The notes beneath the pieces are model-generated. The model was not told where the DNA came from. It worked only from the letters and a program-made list of their open reading frames with translations, and searched no databases. Shown one piece after another: positions 27,596 to 35,971 of a stretch of 64,000 nucleotides of DNA. The stretch's first letter is position 1. Every line of letters starts with the position of its first letter. The translations under genes and the position numbers were made by a program. Source of the stretch: Catalinimonas niigatensis (lineage in GTDB: Bacteria; Bacteroidota; Bacteroidia; Cytophagales; Cyclobacteriaceae); the NCBI RefSeq assembly GCF_030506285.1, contig NZ_CP119422.1, positions 6,311,501 through 6,375,500 on the forward strand, in the 5' to 3' direction.

Positions 27596-28495
27596 GTGGA
27601 AGTAAAAGAAGTCAGACACAAAAAGAAAAAGAAGCTGGGGAGTTATCCGTATGTCAGCGTGGTTTTTAGCATTACCCTGGCTCTTTTTGTGATTGGCTTG
27701 TTTGGTCTGCTGATACTGCATGCCAGTAGCCTGACCAGAGTGATTCGTGAAAACGTGACCATGCAGATATTCCTGAACCAGACCATTTCTGAAAATGATA
27801 AGATTCAGATACAGAAGACCCTGGCTGGTAAGGAGTATGTAGCAGTGGTGGAAAACCAACCGCAGATCAGTTTTATTTCCAGAGAAGAGGCTGCCAAGGA
27901 GTTTATAGAAGACACCGGAGAGGATTTTACTCAGTTTCTGGGCGAAAATCCCCTACGTGATGCGTATATTATCAACATCAACACTGCGTTTCAGGATACT
28001 GATTCCCTGGCCAAAGTGCAACTGGATATTGAGCGGATGAATGGTGTTTTTGAGGTGACCTACGTGGAAAATCTGATCCGTTCTATCAACGAAAATCTCG
28101 CCAAAGTAAGCCTGGTTTTGCTAGGGTTTGCCGTGCTACTGATTATCATTGTGGCAGTGCTCATCAACAATACGATCAGGCTCGCTCTTTTTTCTCAGCG
28201 CTTCCTGATCCGAAGTATGCAACTGGTAGGAGCTACGGCAGGATTTATTCAAGGCCCTTTCCTCAGACGCTCTTTTTTACATGGAGTAAGTAGTGGTATA
28301 TTGGCTTCTATTTTATTGTTTTTTGTCTTACAATACATGAATCAGCAGATTGAAGACATTGAGCAGCTGCAAGACCCTATCAGAATTTTTATTTTAATGG
28401 GTCTATTGCTGGTGATAGGAGGTTTTATGGGATTTCTGAGCACTTACCGGGCTATCAAAAAATACCTCAAAATGTCCTTAGACGAGCTGTACTAA
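27596..28495 (+). CDS. ftsX: Cell division protein FtsX (permease of the FtsEX complex), GTG start
   Basis: This 299-aa protein starts with GTG at 27596; no in-frame ATG exists between it and the yidC stop. A short basic N terminus (HKKKKKLGSYP) is followed by a membrane helix, the periplasmic FtsX extracellular domain (about 55-155, with VTMQIFLNQTISENDKIQIQ and NPLRDAYIININ), and three C-terminal helices of FtsX/MacB permease type (VLINNTIRLALFSQRFLIRSMQLVGAT). With FtsE it activates periplasmic peptidoglycan hydrolases at the septum. ftsE is not adjacent, as is common in Bacteroidota. It forms an operon with DUF3098, uppP, truB and ribF. Confidence 0.93.
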   Translation: MEVKEVRHKKKKKLGSYPYVSVVFSITLALFVIGLFGLLILHASSLTRVIRENVTMQIFLNQTISENDKIQIQKTLAGKEYVAVVENQPQISFISREEAAKEFIEDTGEDFTQFLGENPLRDAYIININTAFQDTDSLAKVQLDIERMNGVFEVTYVENLIRSINENLAKVSLVLLGFAVLLIIIVAVLINNTIRLALFSQRFLIRSMQLVGATAGFIQGPFLRRSFLHGVSSGILASILLFFVLQYMNQQIEDIEQLQDPIRIFILMGLLLVIGGFMGFLSTYRAIKKYLKMSLDELY

Positions 28496-28533
28496 AATCA
28501 GGCATCATCAACAAAACTATAACAAAATCAAAT

Positions 28534-28740
28534 ATGGCAGATCAAGATCAACTTCCTTTTGGTAAAAAAAATTATATCCTGATGCTGGTAGGGGTCGGAA
28601 TTCTGATTCTGGGCTTTACCCTCATGTCGCTGGATAGTGCAGACTATGGATTTGGTACTTTAGGTTTAACTATCGGGCCAATCACAGTGATGATAGGTTT
28701 TGTGGTAGAATTCTTTGCTATTTTATCAAAACCTGAATGA
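28534..28740 (+). CDS. DUF3098 family small membrane protein
   Basis: A 68-aa protein with two predicted membrane helices (about 13-30 and 44-64) separated by a short loop (SADYGFGTLG). It begins MADQDQLPFGKKNYI, the form typical of the DUF3098 family of Bacteroidota, whose genes regularly sit between ftsX and uppP. Function is unknown; the conserved position suggests a role in division or envelope synthesis. It begins 38 bases after the ftsX stop. Confidence 0.88.
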   Translation: MADQDQLPFGKKNYILMLVGVGILILGFTLMSLDSADYGFGTLGLTIGPITVMIGFVVEFFAILSKPE

Positions 28741-28776
28741 TCTTTGCTCGCCAAAGCCAAAAAGTGAGTTATATCT

Positions 28777-29571
28777 ATGTCTATCATTGAAGCCATTATT
28801 TTAGGAATTGTCCAGGGACTTACAGAGTTTTTACCAGTAAGCAGTAGCGGACATATTGAATTAGGAACGGTACTGCTGGGTGTGCAGAGTAAAGATAACC
28901 TACTGTTTTCGGTAGTAGTGCATTGCGCCACGGCCCTGAGTACCATCGTTGTTTTTCGCAAAGACATTGCCCAACTCATAATGGGCTTGTTTAAATTTCA
29001 GTGGAACGATGAAGTGGAGTATATCTCCAAAATAATCCTGTCTATGGTTCCTGTAGGATTGGTTGGGGTTTTCTACAAAGATCAGGTAGAAGCATTTTTT
29101 GGAGGGGATGTATTGCTGGTAGGCTTTATGTTACTGCTTACTGCTACTTTACTGGCCATGACCTACTATGCCAGAAAGCAAGGGGGCAAGGTTACTTATC
29201 CTAAAGCATTTATTATAGGTATGGCACAGGCCATTGCTATCCTTCCCGGAATCTCTCGTTCGGGTGCTACCATCGCTACTGCTTTACTGATAGGTATAGA
29301 AAAAGAACGTGCTGCCCGTTTTTCTTTTTTGATGGTACTGATCCCCATTCTTGGTGCATCACTACTAGAGCTGAAAGATTATCTGGAAGCACCGGCAGTG
29401 GCGGGAGGTATTTCAGGTATAGCATTACTACTGGGCTTTATCGCTGCCTTTACTGCAGGCCTGCTGGCCTGCCAGTGGATGATCTCTATTGTCAAAAAAG
29501 GTAAACTTATTTATTTCGCTATCTATTGTTTTATTGTAGGCATCATTGCCATCGTTACTGCCTTGACCTAA
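28777..29571 (+). CDS. uppP: Undecaprenyl-diphosphatase UppP (BacA)
   Basis: This 264-aa integral membrane enzyme dephosphorylates undecaprenyl diphosphate to regenerate the lipid carrier for peptidoglycan and surface polysaccharides. It has the two family signatures: GLTEFLPVSSSGHIEL near residues 14-29 (with the catalytic Glu and Ser-rich motif) and LPGISRSGATIATALLIG near 151-168. The length and 7-8 hydrophobic helices are as expected. It lies 36 bases after the DUF3098 gene and 9 bases before truB, so co-transcription is very likely. Confidence 0.97.
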   Translation: MSIIEAIILGIVQGLTEFLPVSSSGHIELGTVLLGVQSKDNLLFSVVVHCATALSTIVVFRKDIAQLIMGLFKFQWNDEVEYISKIILSMVPVGLVGVFYKDQVEAFFGGDVLLVGFMLLLTATLLAMTYYARKQGGKVTYPKAFIIGMAQAIAILPGISRSGATIATALLIGIEKERAARFSFLMVLIPILGASLLELKDYLEAPAVAGGISGIALLLGFIAAFTAGLLACQWMISIVKKGKLIYFAIYCFIVGIIAIVTALT

Positions 29572-29580
29572 AGAATATCC

Positions 29581-30288
29581 ATGCCGGAACCTTATTCATT
29601 GTTCAATAAAGAAGATTACGATTTTCAGAAGGGTGAAGTCATCCTGATTGACAAGCCCTTGGAATGGACTTCTTTTGACGTAGTGAATAAGCTCCGCTAC
29701 CAGATCAAACTCAAGAAAATCGGCCATGCCGGTACGTTGGACCCTCTGGCGTCCGGACTGCTTATTCTTTGCACCGGCAAAATGACAAAGCGAATAGAGC
29801 AGTTTCAGTCGGAGGAAAAAGAATATGAAGGTACTTTGGTACTGGGAAAAACGACTCCATCCATTGATCTGGAAACTGATTTTGATAGCGAAACCCCCTA
29901 TGCGCATCTTAAGCCAGAAGATCTGGAACAGGTCCGTCGTCAGTTTGTAGGTGAAATCAAGCAGAAGCCTCCTATTTATTCTGCCATCAAAGTAGATGGG
30001 GAAAGGCTTTACAAAAAAGCACGTAAAGGTAAAGAAGCGATAATCAGAGAACGTGAGGTAAATATCCTAGCGTTTGAACTTACCCGTATAGCACTGCCCG
30101 AGGTAGATTTTCGTATTGTTTGTTCCAAAGGTACTTACATCCGCAGTATTGTCAGTGATTTTGGCAAAGCCCTGAATGTGGGGGCCTATCTGGCACGTTT
30201 GAGGCGTACCCGTAATGGTGATTTCCATGTCAGGGATGCTTACCAAATTGATGAGTTTGTAGAGATTGTTAAACAAGATGGATTATGA
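29581..30288 (+). CDS. truB: tRNA pseudouridine(55) synthase TruB
   Basis: This 235-aa cytoplasmic enzyme isomerises U55 of the tRNA T-loop to pseudouridine. The catalytic motif GHAGTLDPLASGLLIL contains the conserved aspartate (Asp in LDPL), preceded by IDKPLEWTSFDVVNKL, the usual N-terminal KP motif. KQKPPIYSAIKVDGERLY and CSKGTYIRSIVSDFG are the other conserved TruB segments. It is shorter than E. coli TruB because the C-terminal PUA region is minimal, normal for this phylum. Its stop overlaps the ATG of a 24-codon ORF that leads to ribF. Confidence 0.97.
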   Translation: MPEPYSLFNKEDYDFQKGEVILIDKPLEWTSFDVVNKLRYQIKLKKIGHAGTLDPLASGLLILCTGKMTKRIEQFQSEEKEYEGTLVLGKTTPSIDLETDFDSETPYAHLKPEDLEQVRRQFVGEIKQKPPIYSAIKVDGERLYKKARKGKEAIIREREVNILAFELTRIALPEVDFRIVCSKGTYIRSIVSDFGKALNVGAYLARLRRTRNGDFHVRDAYQIDEFVEIVKQDGL

Positions 30289-30359
30289 GAAAGCTGTTGT
30301 TACTGCAAACAATCACTCTGTTAACCTATTTCTACTTCAAACCACTGATAAATCCCTGA
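30285..30359 (+). CDS. Possible 24-aa hydrophobic small protein or leader peptide between truB and ribF
   Basis: An ATG at 30285 overlaps the truB stop (ATGA), and the frame runs 24 codons to TGA at 30357-30359, three bases before the ribF ATG. The peptide starts MRKLLLLQT, continues with an aliphatic/aromatic stretch (ITLLTYFYF) and ends KPLINP: a positive start plus one short membrane-like helix. Exact filling of the gap with ATGA coupling is unlikely to be trivial, but short frames occur by chance and no homologue is known to me. It could be a small membrane protein, a coupling leader for ribF, or a spurious ORF. Confidence 0.35.
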   Translation: MRKLLLLQTITLLTYFYFKPLINP

Positions 30360-30362
30360 TCT

Positions 30363-31298
30363 ATGAAAGTACACGATGGAAGCACTTCTTTTGCGCAGCC
30401 CAGGCTCGCTGTAGTGACCAGCGGTACTTTTGATGGAGTGCATGTAGGCCATCAGAAGATTCTGGGGCGCTTGTGTGAGATAGCACGTGAAAGAGGAGGA
30501 GAGACAGTAGTTGTTACTTTCTGGCCGCATCCACGGCTAGTGTTATATCCTGAAGATAATTCTCTCAAGCTGTTGTCAACCTTTGAAGAAAAGGTAAAGC
30601 GGTTTGAAGAACTGGGCATTGACCATGTCGTACGCATTCCATTTACCAAAGAATTTTCCCAGTTGAGTTCCGATGCATTTATCCGCAAAGTACTGGTAGA
30701 AAAGATTGACACCAAATACCTGGTCATAGGGTATGACCACCATTTTGGCAAGAATCGCGAAGGTAGTTTTGAGTACCTGACAGAAAATGCTGGTAGATAT
30801 GGCTTTCAGGTTGAAGAAATTCCCCGGCAGGATATAGACCATGTAGGCGTTAGTTCTACCAAAATCAGGCATGCTTTGGAAGAAGGTGATATTTTTACTG
30901 CCAACGACTATCTCGGACAAGCGTATCAGCTATCAGGCAAGGTAGTGCAGGGTGATCAATTGGGACGAAGCTGGGGCTTTCCTACTGCCAATCTGGTCAT
31001 TGCAGAACGCTACAAACTTATTCCCAAAGATGGTATCTATGCCTGTAGGGTACAGTGGAAAGATCAGCGTTATGAGGGAATGATGTATATCGGTTTTAGG
31101 CCTACCCTCAATGGAATCCAGCGTAACATTGAGGTGAATATCTTTGACTTTGACCAGCAGATTTACGGAGACATGCTCGTTGTAGAATTTATCGGTCAGA
31201 TTCGTGGTGATATGAAGTACGAAAATACTGAATTGCTCAGAGCACAATTGGCAATTGACCGTCAGGATGCGCTCAAAATTCTGGCAGGCTATAGATAG
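30363..31298 (+). CDS. ribF: Bifunctional riboflavin kinase / FAD synthetase RibF
   Basis: This 311-aa protein makes FMN and FAD from riboflavin. The N-terminal FAD synthetase (nucleotidyltransferase) domain shows SGTFDGVHVGHQKIL near residues 21-35 and the ISSTKIR-like motif (VSSTKIRHAL) near 165. The C-terminal riboflavin kinase domain begins about 185 with GKVVQGDQLGRSWGFPTANL and includes DGIYACRV and the conserved NIEVNIFDFDQQIYG segment. The start MKVHDG fits the family. It is last in the ftsX-DUF3098-uppP-truB-ribF row, and a repeat-rich intergenic region follows it. No FMN riboswitch is evident upstream. Confidence 0.97.
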   Translation: MKVHDGSTSFAQPRLAVVTSGTFDGVHVGHQKILGRLCEIARERGGETVVVTFWPHPRLVLYPEDNSLKLLSTFEEKVKRFEELGIDHVVRIPFTKEFSQLSSDAFIRKVLVEKIDTKYLVIGYDHHFGKNREGSFEYLTENAGRYGFQVEEIPRQDIDHVGVSSTKIRHALEEGDIFTANDYLGQAYQLSGKVVQGDQLGRSWGFPTANLVIAERYKLIPKDGIYACRVQWKDQRYEGMMYIGFRPTLNGIQRNIEVNIFDFDQQIYGDMLVVEFIGQIRGDMKYENTELLRAQLAIDRQDALKILAGYR

Positions 31299-31301
31299 AT
31301 A

Positions 31302-31472
31302 GTGTTATGGTTCTGAGTGTTATGGTGTTATAGTATTTAAAGCTAGCTTTGCGATAGCTTATTTCAGGCAGACACAACAATACTGTACTTATCAATCACC
31401 ACCTAAGAACTATTATACTACTAACCATAACATCACTCCGTGACGGCCATCAAATGATAACACCATAATATA
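31302..31472. repeat. Intergenic inverted-repeat cluster built from a TGTTATGGTGTTAT unit
   Basis: The left part holds TGTTATGGTT at 31303 and GTGTTATGGTGTTATAGTAT at 31317-31336. The right part holds inverted versions, AACCATAACA near 31423 and ATAACACCATAA from 31457. The arms could fold across the ~170-bp gap between ribF and the next gene. The 20-base left unit recurs almost exactly at 47241-47260 and more loosely near 47501-47535, so it is a dispersed element. Confidence 0.65.
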
Positions 31473-31481
31473 CCTAACCTT

Positions 31482-32345
31482 ATGATCCAGAAAGTCCTCT
31501 TTGTCGGTGCTACAGGCATGTTGGGCCGACCGGTAGCCTTGGAGTTGCACAAAGCAGGTTATCAACTCAGAGCTTTAGTACGCAATGTGGAAAAAGCAAG
31601 AAAACTTCTTCCTCAGGATATTGAGCTCGTAGAGGGTAATTTACAAAATGACAAAAGCATCCAAAAAGCTATTCAAGGAATGGATGCGGTCTATCTTAGT
31701 CTGTCCGTAAGCCAGGAGGAAAAGAAAAAAGATTTTCATGCAGAAAAAGATGGACTGCGCAAGGTGATTGTAGCTGCCAGGCAGGAAAATATCCGGCGCA
31801 TCGCACTTTTATCTTCTCTGGTACAGGAATATACCACGGATTGGTGGGTTTTTGAGATCAAACGGGATGCCATCCGACAGCTCAAAGAATCTCGCATACC
31901 ATTTAGTATTTTTTATCCTTCCAATTTTATGGAGTCTATTCCCGGGCAGTTTATGGCGGGCAATCGCCTGCTGATTATCGGTAAGCCCCGGCATAAACTC
32001 TGGTGGATTGCCGCCCATGATTATGGTAAGCAGGTAGCCAGAGCGCTTCAGATAGACGAAGGCAACCATCATTATATAGTACAGGGACCAGAAGCCCTCA
32101 GCCAGGAGGAAGCTCTAGAACAGTTTGCCCAAAACTTGCCGGATAAAGATTTCAAAATTACAAAGCTACCCATAGGACTATTGAAGTTTCTCGGTATCTT
32201 TTCCACAAAAGCAGCCTATGGGGCAAATATTCTGGAAAGCATCAATAACTATCCCGAAACTTTCCGTGCTGAGGAAACCTGGCAACGTCTGGGAAAACCT
32301 GAGACTACGTTTCGTCAGTTTGCCCAACAGCTTTCGTTAGATTGA
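31482..32345 (+). CDS. NAD(P)-binding NmrA/atypical SDR family protein
   Basis: This 287-aa protein has a Rossmann nucleotide-binding start, LFVGATGMLGRPVALEL (GxxGxxG type), then LRALVRN, typical of NmrA-like atypical short-chain dehydrogenases that sense or use NAD(P). ALLSSLVQEY and FYPSNFMESIPGQFM are the usual later segments; there is no classical YxxxK in the expected place. The substrate is not known. It probably acts in the cytoplasm as an oxidoreductase or redox sensor. It lies alone between two repeat-bearing gaps. A second, unrelated-position NmrA-like gene lies at 43605-44483. Confidence 0.8.
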   Translation: MIQKVLFVGATGMLGRPVALELHKAGYQLRALVRNVEKARKLLPQDIELVEGNLQNDKSIQKAIQGMDAVYLSLSVSQEEKKKDFHAEKDGLRKVIVAARQENIRRIALLSSLVQEYTTDWWVFEIKRDAIRQLKESRIPFSIFYPSNFMESIPGQFMAGNRLLIIGKPRHKLWWIAAHDYGKQVARALQIDEGNHHYIVQGPEALSQEEALEQFAQNLPDKDFKITKLPIGLLKFLGIFSTKAAYGANILESINNYPETFRAEETWQRLGKPETTFRQFAQQLSLD

Positions 32346-32388
32346 GGGATGATTTTCTTATATTTTCCGTTGAGAAGGAAGAAAGTCA

Positions 32389-32436
32389 GAAGTCAGAAGT
32401 AGGAAGCGTGAAGTTTAACTTCCTACTTCTGACTTC
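32389..32436. repeat. 18-bp perfect inverted repeat (AGAAGTCAGAAGT type)
   Basis: Left arm 32389-32406 (GAAGTCAGAAGTAGGAAG) and right arm 32419-32436 are exact reverse complements around a 12-base loop. Direct GAAAGTCAGAAGTCAGAAGT iteration lies just before the left arm. It sits between the NmrA gene stop and the DUF6702 start. It lacks a T-run, so it is more likely a dispersed intergenic repeat than a simple terminator. Confidence 0.8.
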
Positions 32437-32473
32437 CGTCTTCCAGCCCAAAATTCAGACAAATATTAAAAAC

Positions 32474-32968
32474 ATGATTCTAGTACATATCATCACGAGT
32501 TTACTGCTCAGTTTCCATCCTTTCCATGTCAGTGTGATGAGCATTCACCACGCTGCTGATGAAAATACGCTGCAAATTACCCTAAAGATTTTTGCCGATG
32601 ATCTGGAAGAAGCGCTGAATGATGAGCAGTTTAAGACACCTGATCAAGCTTTCGTAGATGTGCTCAATCCCAAAGATCCGCAAGGACTTGATAAGTATGT
32701 GCAAAAATATTTGAAGAAGCATATAACCATTGAAGTGAACGGAAAAGAGGCGAAGACAGCTTATTTAGGTAAGGAAACCGAAGATATGGCAATGTGGTGT
32801 TATTTTGAGGTCAGTGGAGTAGAAAAGGTAGAAAGTATTCAGGTAAAGAGCTCTATCCTGACAGAAATTTTTGAAGACCAGATAAATATTGTGCATATCA
32901 ACTATGGAGGTGCGATTAAAAGCATGAAACTTGCTGGGAACAATTTAGTTAATGAAGTTATATTTTAA
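32474..32968 (+). CDS. DUF6702 family exported protein
   Basis: From ATG 32474 this encodes 164 aa. A longer frame opens at 32342, but its first 44 codons read through the inverted repeat and give a low-complexity peptide, so the later start is preferred. The protein begins with a short hydrophobic signal (ILVHIITSLLLSFHPFHVS), followed by a small domain with ITLKIFADDLEEAL, CYFEVSGVEKVESIQVKSSIL and INIVHINYGG. This matches the DUF6702 family of Bacteroidota as I recall it; function unknown. It lies 16 bases before the M48 protease gene, so they probably form an operon and share an envelope role. Confidence 0.72.
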   Translation: MILVHIITSLLLSFHPFHVSVMSIHHAADENTLQITLKIFADDLEEALNDEQFKTPDQAFVDVLNPKDPQGLDKYVQKYLKKHITIEVNGKEAKTAYLGKETEDMAMWCYFEVSGVEKVESIQVKSSILTEIFEDQINIVHINYGGAIKSMKLAGNNLVNEVIF

Positions 32969-32984
32969 CGATTACTTTTAATCC

Positions 32985-33791
32985 ATGAACATTCAATTTT
33001 TTTCTTTCAAACTTGCCTTTTTTGCACTAAGCACTGTTCTTATTTTAGGCTTTGCTTCATGTGAAGAAGATAGCGCCTTATTTATCTCTCCAGACCAGCA
33101 GATTGAATTAGGCAGGCAACTGGATTCCACCATCATGGTTAGCCCAAGCGAATATACTGTTTTGGATGCTACAGAGTATCCCGAGGCTTACGATTATCTG
33201 GAGAATATCTTTAACGAAATTTTAAGCTCCGATGCAGTACGCTATGATAATTTTCCCTGGCAGATCAGAATTATAGAAGATGATGAAACATTAAATGCAT
33301 TTGCTGCCCCGGGAGGATTTGTGTACGTCTATACCGGTCTGATCAAATACCTTGATCAGGAAGATGATTTGGTAGGTGTGCTGGGCCATGAAATCGCCCA
33401 CGCTGACCTGGAGCATTCTGCTCGTGCGCTGGAAAGACAGCAGGGAGTTAGCATACTTCTTAGTGTTGTATTAGGCCAGGAAACAGCCCGATTAGGTCAG
33501 ATCGCTGCGGGCTTAGCAGGATTACAATTTAGTAGAAGTTTTGAAACGGATGCAGATGAGAAATCGGTAGAATATCTAGCCGATAGCCCTTACAATTGTG
33601 CTGCTGCCCGTTCATTCTTCCAAAAACTCATTGACGAAGAGCAGGCAGGAGGGACGCCTGAGTTCCTGAGTACGCACCCTAATCCGGATAATAGAGTAGA
33701 AAATATCACAGAAAAGGCCCAGGAAATAAATTGCGATACTGATCCGCTCAATCCTCCGTCTTATGAAGATTTCAAAGCCATGCTGCCTTAA
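32985..33791 (+). CDS. M48 family zinc metalloprotease lipoprotein
   Basis: This 268-aa lipoprotein has a hydrophobic leader and ASC at 24-26, Cys26 lipidated. The zinc motif is LGHEIAHAD (His135, Glu136, His139), with the third-ligand motif FETDADEKSVEYL near 187-199. AFAAPGGFVYVYTGLI before the motif and STHPNPDNRVENI after it are standard for M48/Oma1-like quality-control proteases (BepA, LoiP). It likely degrades misassembled outer-membrane or periplasmic proteins at the periplasmic face. Compared with BepA it lacks a C-terminal TPR domain. A strong terminator follows. Confidence 0.93.
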   Translation: MNIQFFSFKLAFFALSTVLILGFASCEEDSALFISPDQQIELGRQLDSTIMVSPSEYTVLDATEYPEAYDYLENIFNEILSSDAVRYDNFPWQIRIIEDDETLNAFAAPGGFVYVYTGLIKYLDQEDDLVGVLGHEIAHADLEHSARALERQQGVSILLSVVLGQETARLGQIAAGLAGLQFSRSFETDADEKSVEYLADSPYNCAAARSFFQKLIDEEQAGGTPEFLSTHPNPDNRVENITEKAQEINCDTDPLNPPSYEDFKAMLP

Positions 33792-33813
33792 ATAAAAAGG
33801 TAAAGTTTATAGT

Positions 33814-33844
33814 AAAAAGGATAGCAGCACTGCTATCCTTTTTT
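33814..33844 (+). terminator. Rho-independent terminator after the M48 protease gene
   Basis: Stem GGATAGCA/TGCTATCC (33819-33838), flanked by A5 and T6 runs that extend the pairing, with a short GCAC loop. It lies 22 bases past the protease stop and between convergent genes, so it may act in both directions. Confidence 0.85.
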
Positions 33845-33879
33845 ATGAAGTATTATTAGGATTTGCCTGGATAAAGCCT

Positions 33880-34782
33880 CTAATTTTCTTCAAATACACT
33901 GATGATGGGGCGACCAATCCAGCAGGAAGGCTGCTGCACTCCAAAAATATAGGCAAGGGTTGCCGCGGTATCATAAGTCATGATATCATCCGGGATTTCA
34001 AAATCTGCTTTTACAGAAGGCCCGGCCATGATCCAGGGAATAGTAATTTCTTCAGGAGTATATCCTCCATGTTGCCTGTCAGTCCCTCCATGGTCAGAGG
34101 TCAGGATGACCAGCGTCTCTTCCAGTACTCCTTTTCTGCGTAAGCCACCCAATATTAGGTTGGTCAGGCGGTCTGCTTTTTCTACAGCATTCAGATATTC
34201 AATAGATCCCCATTGATAAGCGTGTCCGGCATGATCTACATGATCCAGATGCACAAACATTAGCGCAGGTGCGTATTCATATAAATAGGAGGAGGCCGCT
34301 TCGGCGGTACGGTTTTCCCCACGAGTATCTGCCAGCATATCCAGCACCCCTGGTTCAATCAGTCTACCAATGGTACTCCAGTCGTGAAAACAAGCCAGGT
34401 CGGCTTCTGAATACTGCTCTCTTACCAGCCTGAAAATCGTGGGCCACATCGTTCCGGGTTCTTCATCGCAAAGCACCTGATTACCTATGTCTTTGGGTCG
34501 CCATTCGTTGTCGGTGATCCCATGTTCTTCAGGAGAAGCACCCATGATCATGGAAGACCAGTTGGGACTGCTGCTGGATGGTAATACAGCCTGAGCTTTC
34601 AAAGAATAGGCTCCTTCCCGCATTAGAGAATCAAAGGTAGGTGTGTTGGCCTGCATCATGCCTTCCGGACTTAGTCCATCAATGCCTATCAATACCACAT
34701 GTTTAATTCCAGGCAACATTTGAGCATGGCTGCTAAAGGTGATCGATAAGAGAAGCATGAGGCTTGTCACAAGTTTTTGCAT
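33880..34782 (-). CDS. Secreted alkaline-phosphatase-superfamily nucleotide pyrophosphatase/phosphodiesterase
   Basis: This 300-aa protein has a signal peptide (MLLLSITFSSHAQ). It carries alkaline phosphatase superfamily motifs: VVLIGIDGLSPEGM (first metal Asp), SSSSPNWSSMIMG (nucleophile region), HLDHVDHAGH (metal site) and TSDHGGTDRQHGG (metal site). The order and spacing fit type I phosphodiesterase/nucleotide pyrophosphatase (NPP) proteins, which hydrolyse phosphodiester or pyrophosphate bonds of nucleotides or lipids in the periplasm. It is shorter than eukaryotic NPPs but normal for bacterial ones. It is transcribed alone, convergent with the M48 operon. Substrate unknown. Confidence 0.85.
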   Translation of the reverse strand: MQKLVTSLMLLLSITFSSHAQMLPGIKHVVLIGIDGLSPEGMMQANTPTFDSLMREGAYSLKAQAVLPSSSSPNWSSMIMGASPEEHGITDNEWRPKDIGNQVLCDEEPGTMWPTIFRLVREQYSEADLACFHDWSTIGRLIEPGVLDMLADTRGENRTAEAASSYLYEYAPALMFVHLDHVDHAGHAYQWGSIEYLNAVEKADRLTNLILGGLRRKGVLEETLVILTSDHGGTDRQHGGYTPEEITIPWIMAGPSVKADFEIPDDIMTYDTAATLAYIFGVQQPSCWIGRPIISVFEEN

Positions 34783-35098
34783 AGATTTTTGGCTAATTAC
34801 TGGTGTGACAAGGTAAAAATTTCTGCATGGATACTTATGGTATCTCGTGCTAAATTATTGTTAAATCTCTTAGAGGATTATTTTTTGTTGAACATTATTC
34901 AACTTTCATAAAAAATTGATAACATTAATTTAATCGTATGACATCTTTATTTATATTATCTTCAAGGACTTGATCAGAACTTATAAATAGCCAAGCAATA
35001 TGATGCTAACAAACTCATAAAAGTAAAACGGCTAACGCTATTTAGGCATGGACAATGGACAAATCGTAAACTTTTAACCTTCAACCTCTAACTCATTC
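34783..35098. other. Divergent intergenic region, no gene seen
   Basis: A 316-bp AT-rich stretch between the divergent phosphodiesterase and PHP phosphatase genes. It must contain both promoters. The end holds an imperfect GGACAATGGACAA iteration. No RNA gene or clear operator was recognised. Confidence 0.6.
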
Positions 35099-35971
35099 AT
35101 GAGTTTTACCAACTTTCACGGACATACCCACTACTGCGATGGAAAGGGAACGGCTGCCGAATACGCTGATGCGGCGATAGCGCAGGGTATGCCTGTCTAT
35201 GGTTTTTCTACCCACGCCCCACTTCCCTACGAAGTGCTGTGGACGATGAAGGAAGAGGAAGCTGAAAAATATGTGGCGGAAGTGGCGCAGGCTAAAGAAA
35301 AATACAAAGACCTTATTCAGATATATACCGGACTGGAAGTAGATTATATCCCTGAAACTGCCGGGCCAGGGCATGAGTGCATACAAAAGCTGGGTCTGGA
35401 TTATACCATTGGCTCCGTGCATTTCGTAGATTTCTTTCCAAACGGTCATCCCTGGGAAATAGACGGGCAGCACACCTTATTTCTGGAAGGTCTGCAACAA
35501 ATCTTTAAAGGCGATATTCAGCAAGCGATAAAACGTTACTACGCACTGATCAGAAAAATGGTGCAGGAAGATCCTCCGGATATTGTGGGTCATCTGGATA
35601 AGATCAAAATACAAAGCGAGGATGGCAATCTCTTCAGCGAGGAAGCTGACTGGTATCGGGATGCCGTGGAAGAAACATTGCAGGCCATTCAGGCGAGAGG
35701 CTTGATTGTGGAAGTGAACACCAGAGGAATGTATAAGAAAAAAACGATTGACCCTTATCCAGGTCCCTGGGTGCTGGAGCGTATGCGAACTTTGGATATT
35801 CCTATCATGCTTAATTCAGACGCACATCATCCCCGTGAAATTATAGCCTGCTTTGAAGAGACAGCAAAATTACTCTTAGACATAGGTTATAATCACTGCC
35901 GGATTCTGTTAAATGGAAAATGGCAGGATGTGGCTTTTACCATCAAAGGAATTGACTATGCATCCTCCTAA
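35099..35971 (+). CDS. PHP-domain phosphatase, histidinol-phosphatase (HisJ/HisK) family
   Basis: This 290-aa cytoplasmic protein belongs to the PHP metal-dependent phosphoesterases. The N-terminal metal motif is NFHGHTHYCDGKGTAAEY, then FSTHAPLPY, TGLEVDYIPE, GSVHFVDFFPNG, VGHLDKIKI, VEVNTRGMYKK and C-terminal MLNSDAHHP, all typical of HisJ-type histidinol-phosphate phosphatase. No other his genes are nearby. Instead the next two genes, overlapping or 3 bases apart, encode a DUF5690 transporter-like protein and a class III aminotransferase. So the real substrate may be another amino-alcohol or amino-sugar phosphate; histidinol-phosphatase is the family call, not proven here. Confidence 0.85.
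   Translation: MSFTNFHGHTHYCDGKGTAAEYADAAIAQGMPVYGFSTHAPLPYEVLWTMKEEEAEKYVAEVAQAKEKYKDLIQIYTGLEVDYIPETAGPGHECIQKLGLDYTIGSVHFVDFFPNGHPWEIDGQHTLFLEGLQQIFKGDIQQAIKRYYALIRKMVQEDPPDIVGHLDKIKIQSEDGNLFSEEADWYRDAVEETLQAIQARGLIVEVNTRGMYKKKTIDPYPGPWVLERMRTLDIPIMLNSDAHHPREIIACFEETAKLLLDIGYNHCRILLNGKWQDVAFTIKGIDYASS

Noticed and set aside
32342-32473. Longer N terminus of the DUF6702 protein
   Set aside because: These 44 codons translate the inverted repeat; the start at 32474 gives a proper signal peptide.
35913-35957. Longer N terminus of the DUF5690 protein
   Set aside because: This start lies within the phosphatase gene's coding region; 35958 fits the family and a short overlap.
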